Below, in pieces: positions 31,210-41,294 of a stretch of DNA of 64,000 nt. Every line of letters begins with the position of its first letter. Position 1 is the first letter of the stretch. The notes beneath the pieces are model-generated. The model ran no database searches. It saw nothing but the letters and a program-made list of their open reading frames with translations, and was not told the origin of the DNA. Location: contig NZ_CP104205.1 of assembly GCF_025244665.1 (NCBI RefSeq), positions 1,795,001-1,859,000 on the forward strand, in the 5' to 3' direction. Position numbers and translations under genes: made by a program. Origin of the DNA: Maribacter litopenaei. Lineage in GTDB: Bacteria; Bacteroidota; Bacteroidia; Flavobacteriales; Flavobacteriaceae.

Positions 31210-32382
31210 ATGGAAAATGGTAAAGATGCTATGGAGCTCAGAAAAGAGTATCCCTATGTTTTTCAAATTGATGGTAACCTCAATCGCCTGATAAAAGGCA
31301 TTGAACTTCTAAGTTACGTTAACCCATTAAACGGCGAAAAGGAGAAACAGGCCTTTTTTTCATCAAAGTATACTCAGAATCCTGAATTTAGATATCCAAA
31401 ATTAAAATTCGACCCTTACAAACTACACCGCATGTTCTTTTCCCAGCGGTTGGAACGCATAAGGGACGAAAAGTTGAAAGCAGCCTATCAAGAAATTATT
31501 TATTATTATTCCAATATGGTCCAATGTATAGAAAGTATTGGACAAAAAAATAGGTTTCATTATAACTCTCTTAGGGTATACGGATCCCCAACCGAAAAGG
31601 ACGTAGAAAACGCAAAGTATATCTTACATTTTGCTGATGAGGAGGCAACTGCGGATATGGAAAAGATTTATACTCCTGAGGATGCCAAGGAATACTTTGA
31701 AAACTTCGCACGTCAATATGATTTTCCGTTAAATATCAAATATTCTACAAGTATTGCCGCTGATGCCATGGTAAGCAATGCCACGAAGACACTTTTCATT
31801 AAAAGGAACACCAAATTCAGTAAAAACCAATTACTGACCCTGGCCAATCATGAAATAGGGGTGCACCTCGTTACCACGTATAATGCAGAAAAGCAGCCGT
31901 TAAAGATATTTTCCAATGGATTTCCAAAAAATGTGGAAACCCAAGAGGGGCTGGCTGTTTTTAGCGAGTATACCAGTGGTGCCCTGACCTTAAAAAGACT
32001 AAAGGAGTTGTCCCATAGAGTATTGGCTTCGGATAGTCTGATAAAGGGTTATAGCTTTGCCGACACCTTTGATTTAATTCATTCCCAGTACAAGTTAAAT
32101 AGGGATTCAGCCTTTTCCATTACACTAAGAGCACATAGGGGAGGAGGGTTTACAAAAGACCGTCTATATTTAAGTGGCCTTCGCAAGATATACAAGCGCT
32201 ATTTACAAGGAAAGTCAATGGATGTACTTCTTTCGGGCAAAGTGTCATTGGATTCCGAAGAGTTTATAGAGCATTTACTCCAAAAAGGTTTGGCGGTTGC
32301 CAACACATTTGACAATCTAGCCTACAACACCAATAAAAACGAAAATAAAACTTTGGATTTTATTTTGAATAACCTTAAGTAA
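31210..32382 (+). CDS. QEGLA-motif protein (DUF1704, flavohemoglobin-expression-modulating family)
   Basis: Intact, 390 residues. Contains NHEIGVHLV (HExxxH-type metal site) and VETQEGLAVFSEY, the QEGLA motif that names the family. These belong to the DUF1704/MATCAP-like metallopeptidase superfamily, where His, His and Glu bind zinc. The link to flavohemoglobin is only the family name. Substrate and role here are unknown. Close spacing to the DAACS symporter suggests one transcript. Confidence 0.88.
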   Translation: MENGKDAMELRKEYPYVFQIDGNLNRLIKGIELLSYVNPLNGEKEKQAFFSSKYTQNPEFRYPKLKFDPYKLHRMFFSQRLERIRDEKLKAAYQEIIYYYSNMVQCIESIGQKNRFHYNSLRVYGSPTEKDVENAKYILHFADEEATADMEKIYTPEDAKEYFENFARQYDFPLNIKYSTSIAADAMVSNATKTLFIKRNTKFSKNQLLTLANHEIGVHLVTTYNAEKQPLKIFSNGFPKNVETQEGLAVFSEYTSGALTLKRLKELSHRVLASDSLIKGYSFADTFDLIHSQYKLNRDSAFSITLRAHRGGGFTKDRLYLSGLRKIYKRYLQGKSMDVLLSGKVSLDSEEFIEHLLQKGLAVANTFDNLAYNTNKNENKTLDFILNNLK

Positions 32383-32418
32383 TCCTTTTATAATCGTATT
32401 GTTTCTTGATCTTTTCCG

Positions 32419-33201
32419 TTATCCAAAAGAACGATACTTCGCCATAGTGAACATATAAATACCATAACAGGCTAACCCGGCAGCAACAATCCCCATTAGC
32501 CAAGGTCCGGAAGAGTTTTCCTGTAAAAACGAAAAGGCATTTGCCGTGCCTTTCATTTGATCTGTATTTCCTCCTCCAAACGAAAAACCAGCCATGATAA
32601 AGAAATAAGCAATAATACCGACCAAAATACCACGTGAAGTAAGACCAGCATACCCCATATTTTTTATAAAATTCCTCTTTGTAGTATCGGACATGGCCTT
32701 TAGATTAAATTTCGAGATAAAGGTACCCTTGTAAGCCTTAATGAATTGGTAAATACTTTTTCCCGCTAAGCAAATCCCTATAGCAATAAATATATATTGT
32801 TGGTATTCCGATGGAATGATGGACGTTTTATTTCCACCTCCGTTTCCTGTCCGGGAAAATGCGTTTAAAATGGAGAAAAAACCTAGCCCCATGTAAATTA
32901 GGCCGCTAATGAAGAAACTAATACGTTTTATGGTGCCTTTACCATCAGTACCTATATTTTACGGGTCTTGTACGCTTTGTATAAATCGCCACAAAGCATA
33001 ACAACACAGACCAACACCCAAAGCAACCAAAATAAACTTCCCAAAGGGTTGTCTCTCCAAAAAATCTATTACCTCTAACTTTCCCGCTTTTTGACCTCCG
33101 AGATTAAAAGCGGTCAAAAAGGCCAATACTCCTGTTACCAAATACACTATACCTTTAGCGGCAAAACCAGTTCGTGCCGCTTTTACAATTTTATCATCCA
33201 T
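32419..33201 (-). CDS. DUF1206 membrane protein, one in-frame stop
   Basis: About 260 codons, six membrane helices in three paired repeats (RTGFAAKGIVYLVTGVLAFL, ISFFISGLIYMGLGFFSI, YAGLTSRGILVGIIAYFFI). DUF1206 proteins have this three-fold pattern of GF/A-x-G-x-V-Y blocks. The function is unknown. TAA at 32959-32961 interrupts at SVQDP-stop-NIGTDGKGTIKR in the same frame, so Glu is expected (CCGGAA seen as CCGTAA). Convergent with the QEGLA gene, downstream of the DCC-type gene on the same strand. Confidence 0.82.
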
Positions 33202-33272
33202 AACTCCAAGGTCTTATATTTTTTCAAAAAAGAGTGACTTGTAAGCTTTGGTTGTTAATCCATTCGAATCTA

Positions 33273-33677
33273 TTAAAGAAATTTTGATTTAATCTCAGGG
33301 GTAGGGATCATGCAATCCTTTCTTTTACCGAACCATGCGTATCGATTTCGGGCTATAAAATCATATACGATATTTCGTAACTTACTAGGAATCAATTGTA
33401 AAAATTTTGAAAGAGTTCGATAGCCTTTAAGTTGCTGGCCAATTTCCAATGCAGCATCAGACTTGATATAATAGGCCACGCCTAGATCAATTAAAATGAC
33501 GGAATCTATGCTTTTAAAATCTATATTTCTTTCCTGAAGTAGTTTTTTGCCAATATCACTCTGAAGAGAAGCAAATTGGAAAATATTCTTGCGGTCCCTT
33601 TTTATGACAAATTGCACAAATCCGTTGCAGACATTGCAAACTCCGTCGAATAGAATAATTTTTTTAGTCGCACCCAC
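33273..33677 (-). CDS. DCC-family thiol-disulfide oxidoreductase-like protein (DUF393)
   Basis: Intact, 134 residues from a GTG start at 33677. The naming motif DGVCNVCNGFVQFVIKRD is at residues 11-28. LQSDIGKKLL and SDAALEIGQQLKGYR complete the family pattern. A thioredoxin-like redox role is proposed for the family but not proven here. Lies between the DUF1206 gene and the regulator array. Confidence 0.85.
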   Translation of the reverse strand: MGATKKIILFDGVCNVCNGFVQFVIKRDRKNIFQFASLQSDIGKKLLQERNIDFKSIDSVILIDLGVAYYIKSDAALEIGQQLKGYRTLSKFLQLIPSKLRNIVYDFIARNRYAWFGKRKDCMIPTPEIKSKFL

Positions 33678-33707
33678 AACACAAAGATACTGCAGCCTTG
33701 TTAATAG

Positions 33708-35576
33708 TTATAAAGTATTCAAAAATTGGTTCAGATCTGTTTCTTTGTCCAGTCCCAATTTCTTTTTCAAACGGTATTTAGATTTTAGGATACTATCAGG
33801 AAGCACATTTAAGGTAGCTGCAATTTCCTTAGTGGTGAGGTTCATTCGTAGGAAGGCCGCCAAGCGTATTTCCTTTTCGGATATTTCCGGATAAATGGTC
33901 TTTAGTTTTTGATCAAAGTCGTTATGGACATCAGCGAAATAGCTTTTAAAGACCTCCCAATCCTTGTCTGATGCATTTTCCTTTTTCAGCAACATTACGA
34001 TGCGCCTGAATTCCATTTTAAACTTCTCCGGAGAATTCTTTATATTTTCTAAGTTTTCCATAAGTTCCTGGATAAAGGTATTTTTTTGCACCGGATGTAG
34101 GGTCCGGCTGGCCAGCTCCTTTTGTTTGTGCTCGATTTCCTGCTGATAAATGGCTTCCTGTTTTTCCCTAGCAATTCGATTTTTCTTTATCCGTTGCCGA
34201 AAGCCAAAGAACAAAAGCCCGGAAACGGCTAGGGCAGAGGCCATACCTCCAGCATAAAGTCCCTTTTGAAGCTGGTCCGCTTTGGATTGGGCATTTAAGG
34301 TTTTGATTTCTTCCTTTTGTAGGGTGATTTCGGCTACTTTTTTTTCAGTTTCATATATGGTCTTTAGTTCTTCAATCTGATTTGTCTTTTTAAGATTATA
34401 GATGCTGTCCCTATAACTTTCATATAATTTTCTATCCTTTAGGGCTGCCGATTGATTATTTAGAACTTCATATAATTCGGACTATAAAAGGCGAAGGTTG
34501 GATTGGTAATCCAATGACTTGACAGAATCAGCGATTTGCAGTGCAGCATTTATCGATGACATGCTATTGGCGAAATCTCCTGTAGCCTTGAATAATTCAG
34601 CTTTATTTTGTAAAACTTGCACCCTATTGTTTATAAAGCCTTTATTTTTATGAAATTCATAGCTTTTATCTAAAAATTCCTCTGCAAGAGAATATTCCTC
34701 AGTTTTAATATAGGCACCTCCCAAATTGGTATAACCGATAGCCGCCGTACCTTCTAAATTATATTTTTCGCTTATTTGAATACCGCTTTTAAAATTTTCA
34801 ATGGCTTCTATTACATTACCCATGTCCAAATTGGAAGCGCCGATATCAATATAAGTCTCAGCCGCAAAAACATTATCATTCGTCTCGAGATACACCTTAA
34901 GAGCCTTTTCATAGTATTCAATGGATTCCCGATAATTTTGGAGATTATACTGTATATGGCCAATTTTTCGCAAAATATCAGCTTCCATGTAAGGTTTTGT
35001 TTCTAGTGTATCTAAAATTTGCAGGGCCTCCGAAAATTTTAGTTGAGCAATGTTATTGTTGCCTTTAGTCATATGTATTGTTCCCAAATGACCTATTGTA
35101 ACACCATATTTTATAAAATCCTCAATTTTTTTGAAAAGTTCTATTGCCTGTTCGTATGTTTCAAAGGATTTGTCATATTCTCCCAGTAGGCCGTAATGAT
35201 TACCGATATCAGAAAGTGCTACTGCCAAGGTTCTATCATCCTTAAGTTCAATTGCTAGTTCTTTTGTTTTAGTATGATAGTATATTGAGGAGTCCATATT
35301 GCCCAAATAATTGTGATTTGCACCCATTAGATGAAAGGATTCCATGACCTCATTCTTTAAATTATTGGAATTGGCGATATTTAGTCGTTTTTGGGCATAC
35401 CATAGGGCCATTTTAGGGTTGCTATAAATGGTCTTATCATACAACTTGGTTAAGGTATCCAACTTCTGTTCAATTGTATAAGTGCCTTGCAGAAAAACAA
35501 TAATACTATCCTGTCGAAATTCTTGGGTAAAACCAAGTAAAGGAATGATTAGAAGTGATTGCAAAAGCTTTTTCAT
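33708..35576 (-). CDS. TPR-membrane-HTH regulator A (third of three paralogues), one in-frame stop
   Basis: About 622 residues. Signal/anchor MKKLLQSLLIIPLLGFTQ, then TPR helices (ALSDIGNHYGLLGEYDKSFE, IGHIQYNLQNYRESIEYYEK) to about residue 370. A coiled coil follows (IETLYETEKK-like), one membrane helix (SALAVSGLLFFGF), a basic segment and a LuxR-like HTH (NLTTKEIAATLNVLPDSILK). TAG at 34482-34484 interrupts the same frame between LRLL and SELYEVLNN and is probably an error. The start overlaps the stop of regulator B as ATGA. It probably senses something outside or in the membrane through the TPR half and binds DNA with the HTH. Confidence 0.83.
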
Positions 35577-37423
35577 AGGGTATTTAAGAATTGGTTCAAA
35601 TCTGTTTCCTTGTCCAAACCCAGTTTCTTTTTTAACCTGTATTTAGATTTCAAAATACTATCTCGGCAATACATTAAGGGTAGCCGCAATTTCCTTGGTG
35701 GTAAGGTTCATTCTAAGAAATGCGGCCAATCGGATTTCCTTTTCTGATATATCAGGATAGATGGTCTTTATCTTTTGGTCAAAATCGTTGTGCACCTCCG
35801 CAAAATAGCTTTTAAAGACTTCCCAGTCTTTGTCCGATGCATTTTCCTTCTTCAACAACATTACAATACGCCTAAACTCCATCTTGAATTTCTCCGGAGA
35901 ATTCTTAATATTTTCCAAGTTTTCCATGAGTTCCTGGATAAAGGTATTCTTTTGCACCAAGTGCAGGGTCTCGGCTTGTAAGCTCCTTTTGCTTGTGTTC
36001 TATTTCCTGTTGGTAAATGGCCTCCTGTTTTTCCCGAGCAATGCGGTTCTTTTTAATACGTTGGCGATAGCCAAAAACAGAAAGTCCAAAGAGGGCTAGA
36101 GCAGAGAACATGCCTCCTGCATAAAGGCCCTTGGTGAGTTTGTCAACTTTTGCTTTTTCGCTCAATGTTTTGATTTCCTCTTGCTGCAGGAGGATTTCGG
36201 CTTCCTTTTTTCGGTTTCATAGGCAACGGCCAAACGTTCGATCTCATCAAGCCGCTCCAAAGCTGCTATGGAATCAGAGACCAATTTGAACATCCGTGAA
36301 TCCTGAAGCGCCTTTTCGAAATTTCCACTAAGTTCATAGGAAGTGGCACGATAATCGAATGCAACGGCTTTATCGGCTTTTCTATTGATGGAATCCGAAA
36401 TTTTTATGGTTCGATCTAGTAGTGGAATGGCCATTTTAGGAAGTTTCATTTTATTGTAGGCATTACCCGGACCGTTTAGAGCCCACATTTCTGTTTTAGG
36501 AGCCTTGGTAATGTTTTTAGATATCTTCAATGACCTATTAAAATAGGGTACGCCTTTTTCCGGTTGCCCCAAACGCACATAGCTTCTTCCAAGACAGAAG
36601 CTTGTAATTGCGATCATATTGTGGTTTTCAAAATCCTCCGATATCTTAAGGCTTTTTTCAAAATATGGGATAGCTCCTTTTTCGTCACCCATCACTGAAA
36701 CCCCATTGCCAATATTGTTCAACATGACTCCCACCATGGGCATATCGTTGAGGTCTTCATAGGCATTTAGTGCTCTTTTTTTATATTCGAGTGCTCGCTC
36801 ATGATTAGAGGCATAGTGATAACTACTTCCCAAAGCCTTTAAAGCTGCTGCCTCTCTTGGTTTGTCCTTCATGGCTAAAGCCAATTCTAGGGCCTTTAAT
36901 CCTTCTTCAATACTTTTTTTTGATCGTCCAAATTCGAATATACCGTTGCATTCAAATTGATATAGCGCAGCTTCAACAATGAGTCTTTTCGATTATCGGC
37001 TTTTAAGAGAAGATTCTTGGCGATCAATTCTAAGGCGCCGGCATAATTGGCTCTTAAATTTTCAACTGACGCGAGATAATATTGTATGAGTTTCGGTTTA
37101 AAAAGACTGTCCATCTCCCTAAATTTTTTATCAGCCGTATTAAAGTAATATGACGCGGAGTCACTCATGCTTTTATCTAAATAATAACGACCATACTGAA
37201 AGCTCGCTTCGGCCAGGGCGTAGGGATGTTCACTTTTTTGTGCCAAGCGCATAGCCTCTTTCATGCTGTCAAAGGCTTTTTCCGGAGATTTGATGAATAG
37301 ACTATCAAATTTTTTTGAGTATTCCTTGATTTGACGTTCTATTGATAGAGTTTGGGAGGAATCCAGTTGTGCAATACAAACAGTGCAAAACAGAATATAA
37401 ACCAAAGATGAAAACTGTCTCAT
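35573..37423 (-). CDS. TPR-membrane-HTH regulator B (second of three paralogues), four frameshifts
   Basis: About 617 residues after repair. N-terminal signal MRQFSSLVYILFCTVCIAQ, TPR region (MVGVMLNNIGNGVSVMGDEK, SLKISEDFENHNMIAITSF), coiled coil, membrane helix (GGMFSALALFGLSVFGYRQ), and a C-terminal HTH identical in its core to those of A and C. Lesions: homopolymer A losses near 36915 and 36213, and CCGG seen as CTCGG at 35970-35974 and 35662-35666 (repair gives ELTSRTLHLVQK and NVLPDSILKS). Coupled by ATGA overlaps to both neighbours. The sensor half differs clearly from A and C. Confidence 0.82.
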
Positions 37424-39304
37424 AACGTATTTAGAAATTGCGTTAAATCGGTCTCTTTATCCAAGCCCAATTTCTTTTTCAATCGATACTTGGATTTTAA
37501 GATACTATCCGGGAGGACATTCAAGGTGGCCGCAATCTCTTTGGTAGTAAGGTTCATGCGAAGAAAGGCTGCCAACCGTATTTCCTTTTCTGAAATATCC
37601 GGGTAAATCGTCTTTAACTTCTGATCAAAGTCGTTATGGACATCGGCAAAGTAACTTTTAAAGACCTCCCAATCCTTGTCTGATGCATTTTCTTTCTTCA
37701 GTAACATGACGATGCGCCTGAATTCCATCTTGAACTTCTCCGGAGAATTCTTGATATTTTCCAAGTTTTCCATGAGTTCCTGGATAAAGGTGTTCTTTTG
37801 CACCAAGTGTAAAGTCCGGCTAGCAAGCTCCTTTTGTTTGTGCTCGATTTCCTGCTGGTAAATAGCTTCCTGCTTTTCCCTTTCCGTCCTATTTTTCTTC
37901 ATTCGTTGCCGAAAGCCAAAGAACAAAAGCCCGTAAACGGCTAGGGCAGATGCCATACCAACCGCATATAGTCCTTTGGTCAATTTATCTACCTTGGCCT
38001 TTTCGTTCAATGTGCTTATCTCTTCCTGCTGTAGAGCAATTTCCGTTTCTTTTTTTTCCGTTTCATAAAGTGTTTGGAGCTGTTCAATTTGTCTCGGACT
38101 TTTGGGTACTAAAAATACTATCCTTAATAAGGTTCATCTTCAGTATATCGTCTAGGGCTTTTTTGTCCATTCCCCATAATGCATAAGATTTTGACCGAAA
38201 TCCGAGTGCATTCTTTAATTCATTTGCTTGCCCTACTGAATCTGCCCAATAAATGGCTCTATTCAAATGTAACAATGCTCTTTCTTGGTCCCTCATCAAT
38301 GCATAAGTGTATCCCGGATGATATTCATGTACAACCTTATTAGCTACACTTTCATCGTGCTCTATGTCTTTTACCGATTCTTCAAAAGCTTTTAAGGCGT
38401 TGGTATATTGACCTTTTTCGCGCAATGCTATAGCTAAATTCCCCAAAGCCAGTGCCTTCGACTCATTAAAATCATGCGCATTAGATATTGTAATACTTTG
38501 TTCATAGCTTTTAATGGCTTCGTCATAATCCTTTCTATTTAAGTAAACGTTTCCAATATCTGACCATACATAGGATTGAAATAAATAATCACTTTCCTTT
38601 ATATATATGGTATTAGCTTTATGGAGGTAATCCAGTGCGTCATCATAATCTTCTTCCTGATAATTGAGTTTGGCTATATTCCTATATACATCTGCACGCC
38701 TAAAAATGTCCCTAGGGATGGTATCCAAAACACTAAGGGCCTTTTTAAACCCTTTCATTGCATTTACAAAATCACCTTGTTCGTAAAAATGATAAGCCCT
38801 ATTGTTCAGAGTCACCCCATAGTTAAGATAATCCCTTTCTTCCAAATTCATTGTTGCCACTGTATCCATAAGTAATATAGCCCTGGTATAATTTCCGTTC
38901 TGACCTTCGATCACTGAAATGTTTGCCATTGAGCTAGCCAAATTCCTTTGAATGGAGTACTCTTTTGACACAGAAATGGCTTTTTGGTAATAAAACAAGG
39001 CGCTATCCATAATTTGTAATGCTCCAAAGCCGTTTGCCTTCAGAAAATAGCCATCGGAAATACCTTCTCCATAATCGCTATGTATACTTATGGTAGATAT
39101 CTTATTAGCAAAAGAGATGGATTTTCTTGAATCATTATACATGTGAAATTCAGCCAGCTGAGATAGTACATCAACACTATCTTTATAACTATCAGCCTGA
39201 TTTAAGAGTTGATTTAAGCTATCCAATCTCTCGTTATTCTCTTGGGATAACAGAATTGAGCATGGGAACAACAAAAAAAACGCCATTTTTTTCGAAAGCC
39301 ACAT
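37420..39304 (-). CDS. TPR-membrane-HTH regulator C (first of three paralogues), one frameshift
   Basis: About 627 residues. Start ATG 39304 (MWLSKKMAFFLLFPCSILL), then TPRs (ASSMANISVIEGQNGNYTRA, VWSDIGNVYLNRKDYDEAI, GNLAIALREKGQYTNALKAF). Coiled coil LQTLYETEKKETEIALQQ, membrane helix SALAVYGLLFFGFRQR, C-terminal HTH RLAAFLRMNLTTKEIAATL. The frame breaks at 38093-38097 (TCCGGAC seen as GTCTCGGAC on the plus strand). Repair gives STQKSGQIEQLQTLYE. Promoter-proximal gene of the operon and divergent from the cytolysin-like gene across repeats at 39368-39534. Confidence 0.84.
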
Positions 39305-39367
39305 ATTGGAAATCAATTAATCATTGTACTTACTACAAGTTAGCCTTAATTCCTACAAATTCAAGCC

Positions 39368-39385
39368 TGTCCATGCTTTGTCCAT
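39368..39385. promoter_or_regulatory. TGTCCAT direct-repeat pair near regulator operon start
   Basis: TGTCCAT begins at 39368 and 39379, an 11-bp step (one helical turn). The pair ends 63 nt from the ATG of regulator C. The same layout recurs at 39511. Confidence 0.55.
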
Positions 39386-39510
39386 GATTTTTGACAAAAT
39401 TCAAAAATTGAAATTTAATTTAAATTACTGATTTACAGTATTTTAAATAAATATTTTGAATAGGACTATTTTAAATGTCCATATCCAAAATTTACAATCT
39501 CTCATAAAGA

Positions 39511-39534
39511 TGTCCATCTTTTGTCCATGGACAA
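39511..39534. promoter_or_regulatory. TGTCCAT pair with 14-bp palindrome near cytolysin-like gene
   Basis: TGTCCAT begins at 39511 and 39522, again 11 bp apart. The second copy lies inside the perfect palindrome TTGTCCATGGACAA (39521-39534), 64 nt before the ATG at 39599. A further single copy lies at 39476-39482. Confidence 0.6.
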
Positions 39535-39598
39535 TTTTAGGTAAGGGCCTGATTTCGTGATAATTTCGGTGGTGTTGAATCCAATAAACCGTAAAATT

Positions 39599-41155
39599 AT
39601 GAAAACAATCAATTTTAAAAACATGAACGGAATGTCCTTAACGTTGGCCATTCTTTTATTAGCAATCAGTTCTTGTAGCAAGGACACCATTGATGGCCCG
39701 GAGAAAAATGAAGGCGTGAGTGGCGTAGAGGCCGATAGTATTAACGCATATATCGCTAGACTATCCTATGATCCCGATGCTCTTTTAAATGTTCAAAGCA
39801 CACCTGGATCAGAAACCCGGGTGGTGAGCAACAATTCAAGCAATAGTTTGGGCGAAGTAACCGAATGTAGGACCAACGAGTATGACATTCGTTCCAATTT
39901 TGAGGATGTAGCTATTTTCGACCCAACTTTGGGTGTGGTTTATCCTGGGGCCTTGGTAATAGGAAATAATCAGATGTTGGATGGTTCCCCACAACCGTTA
40001 CAAATTGACCGGGCCGCCATGCAATTACGGCTAGACCTTCCAGGGATTGGTGAAAAAGGTACTTTAAACGTTGATAAACCGAATTATGGAACCGTCCAAA
40101 CAGCGTTGGATGACGGATTAGAGTACTGGAATAGTGAAATTGCTCCCCAAGGATATGAAATTGCTTCCAACGCCTACTATGAGTCAACGACGGCGTATAC
40201 GTCCCAACAGATGAGTTTAGACTTGGGAGTAGGCGTAGAGTGGGCAAGTGGTTCCTCGTTTGAATCACAATTCAGTTACAGTAGTACCTCACAAAAAAGG
40301 GTAGCGGCCATACTTTACAGACAGGTCTTCTATGAAGTAACCATGGTTACCCCGGATTCGCCTGCAGACGTTTTTGGAAGTTCAGTAGACCTTAACAGAG
40401 TTCAATCCTTAATGAACTCGGACACACCTCCAGCCTATGTAAGTTCCGTACAATACGGTAGAATAATTATGGTACGTATGGAAACCACCAGTACGGAAAC
40501 AAGTGTAGAATTAGATGCCGCCTTGGAGTACGCCAGTATTGGGAAAGACGTTAATGCGGATGTAGAGGCTAAATACAAATCGATTTTGGAACAATCCACC
40601 ATCAACGTGGTAACCATTGGAGGAAATGCCGAAGTGGCTTCACGCGTAATTACGGGAAGTGATGTGGCATCCTCAGGCGGGCTTAACTATGTAATTAATG
40701 AGGGAGCCCTTTATAGTAGAGATAATCCAGGAGCTCCTATAGCATATACAGTTAAGTATTTAAAGGACAATCGTGTTGCAAAAATGGGATATAATACGGA
40801 TTACAGGATTGAAGAATGCCAAAAATATTCCTATGTACATAAAAATGCCAGATTGAAAAAAACAATCGGAGTGGATGTCCGGTTTAGATTTTCATATAAA
40901 GAAAAAGGAACTCAAACGACAAAACAGACCAGTTGGGAAAAGGTCGACAAGAACAACATATTCTTCAATATGGCCCCTCCGAACGGAGCACATGATGTTC
41001 ATATTCAATTTGAATTTTGGGATCTTGTATGGAAAACCATGGGAGAGTACAATCCGGGGTATATAAGTAGCGAAAAATGCTATGAAGCCTATTGCTCCAA
41101 ATCCTTCTTGGGAATCTGTACGGAATATACCATACGATCTGTTAGTTGTAATTAG
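39599..41155 (+). CDS. Cholesterol-dependent cytolysin-family lipoprotein
   Basis: Intact, 518 residues. The signal ends LAILLLAISSCSKD (lipobox Cys). The region YPGALVIGNNQMLDG with LQIDRAA and RLDLPGI, around residues 120-160, matches the conserved domain-1 block of thiol-activated cytolysins. AYVSSVQYGRIIMVRMET near residue 280 matches their second strongest block. Family members insert large beta-barrel pores. The Cys-containing undecapeptide of domain 4 is not present; the equivalent place reads HIQFEFWDLVWKTM. A C-terminal tail has four Cys (CYEAYCSKSFLGIC). A lipid anchor is unusual for a secreted toxin. The target is unknown, and a competitor or eukaryotic membrane are both possible. 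Confidence 0.83.
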   Translation: MKTINFKNMNGMSLTLAILLLAISSCSKDTIDGPEKNEGVSGVEADSINAYIARLSYDPDALLNVQSTPGSETRVVSNNSSNSLGEVTECRTNEYDIRSNFEDVAIFDPTLGVVYPGALVIGNNQMLDGSPQPLQIDRAAMQLRLDLPGIGEKGTLNVDKPNYGTVQTALDDGLEYWNSEIAPQGYEIASNAYYESTTAYTSQQMSLDLGVGVEWASGSSFESQFSYSSTSQKRVAAILYRQVFYEVTMVTPDSPADVFGSSVDLNRVQSLMNSDTPPAYVSSVQYGRIIMVRMETTSTETSVELDAALEYASIGKDVNADVEAKYKSILEQSTINVVTIGGNAEVASRVITGSDVASSGGLNYVINEGALYSRDNPGAPIAYTVKYLKDNRVAKMGYNTDYRIEECQKYSYVHKNARLKKTIGVDVRFRFSYKEKGTQTTKQTSWEKVDKNNIFFNMAPPNGAHDVHIQFEFWDLVWKTMGEYNPGYISSEKCYEAYCSKSFLGICTEYTIRSVSCN

Positions 41156-41174
41156 CGTTTATGTTTTGAGAAAT

Positions 41175-41225
41175 GCAGTCGGCCTCTCAAGTTGGGATTC
41201 AACAACTTGATGCCGGCTGTTTTTG
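41175..41225 (+). terminator. Hairpin terminator after cytolysin-like gene
   Basis: GCAGTCGGC pairs with GCCGGCTGT (one G-U), with inner stem CAAGTTG/CAACTTG, followed by TTTTT. Lies 20 nt after the stop codon. Confidence 0.75.
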
Positions 41226-41294
41226 TATGGACAGATGCAAATTTTGACTACTAAAATCGTATATGATAAAATGTATTCGTTTGAAAATCAATGT

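Noticed and set aside
33682..33689. -7 box (TATCTTTG on the reverse strand) for the DCC-family gene
   Set aside because: It ends only 4 nt before the GTG start, which would leave almost no leader; kept out unless the start is further downstream.
33708..39304. Decayed pseudogene cluster, because all three regulators are broken
   Set aside because: The lesions are the same CCGG and homopolymer types found in housekeeping genes all over the window, and the protein sequence between them is highly conserved.
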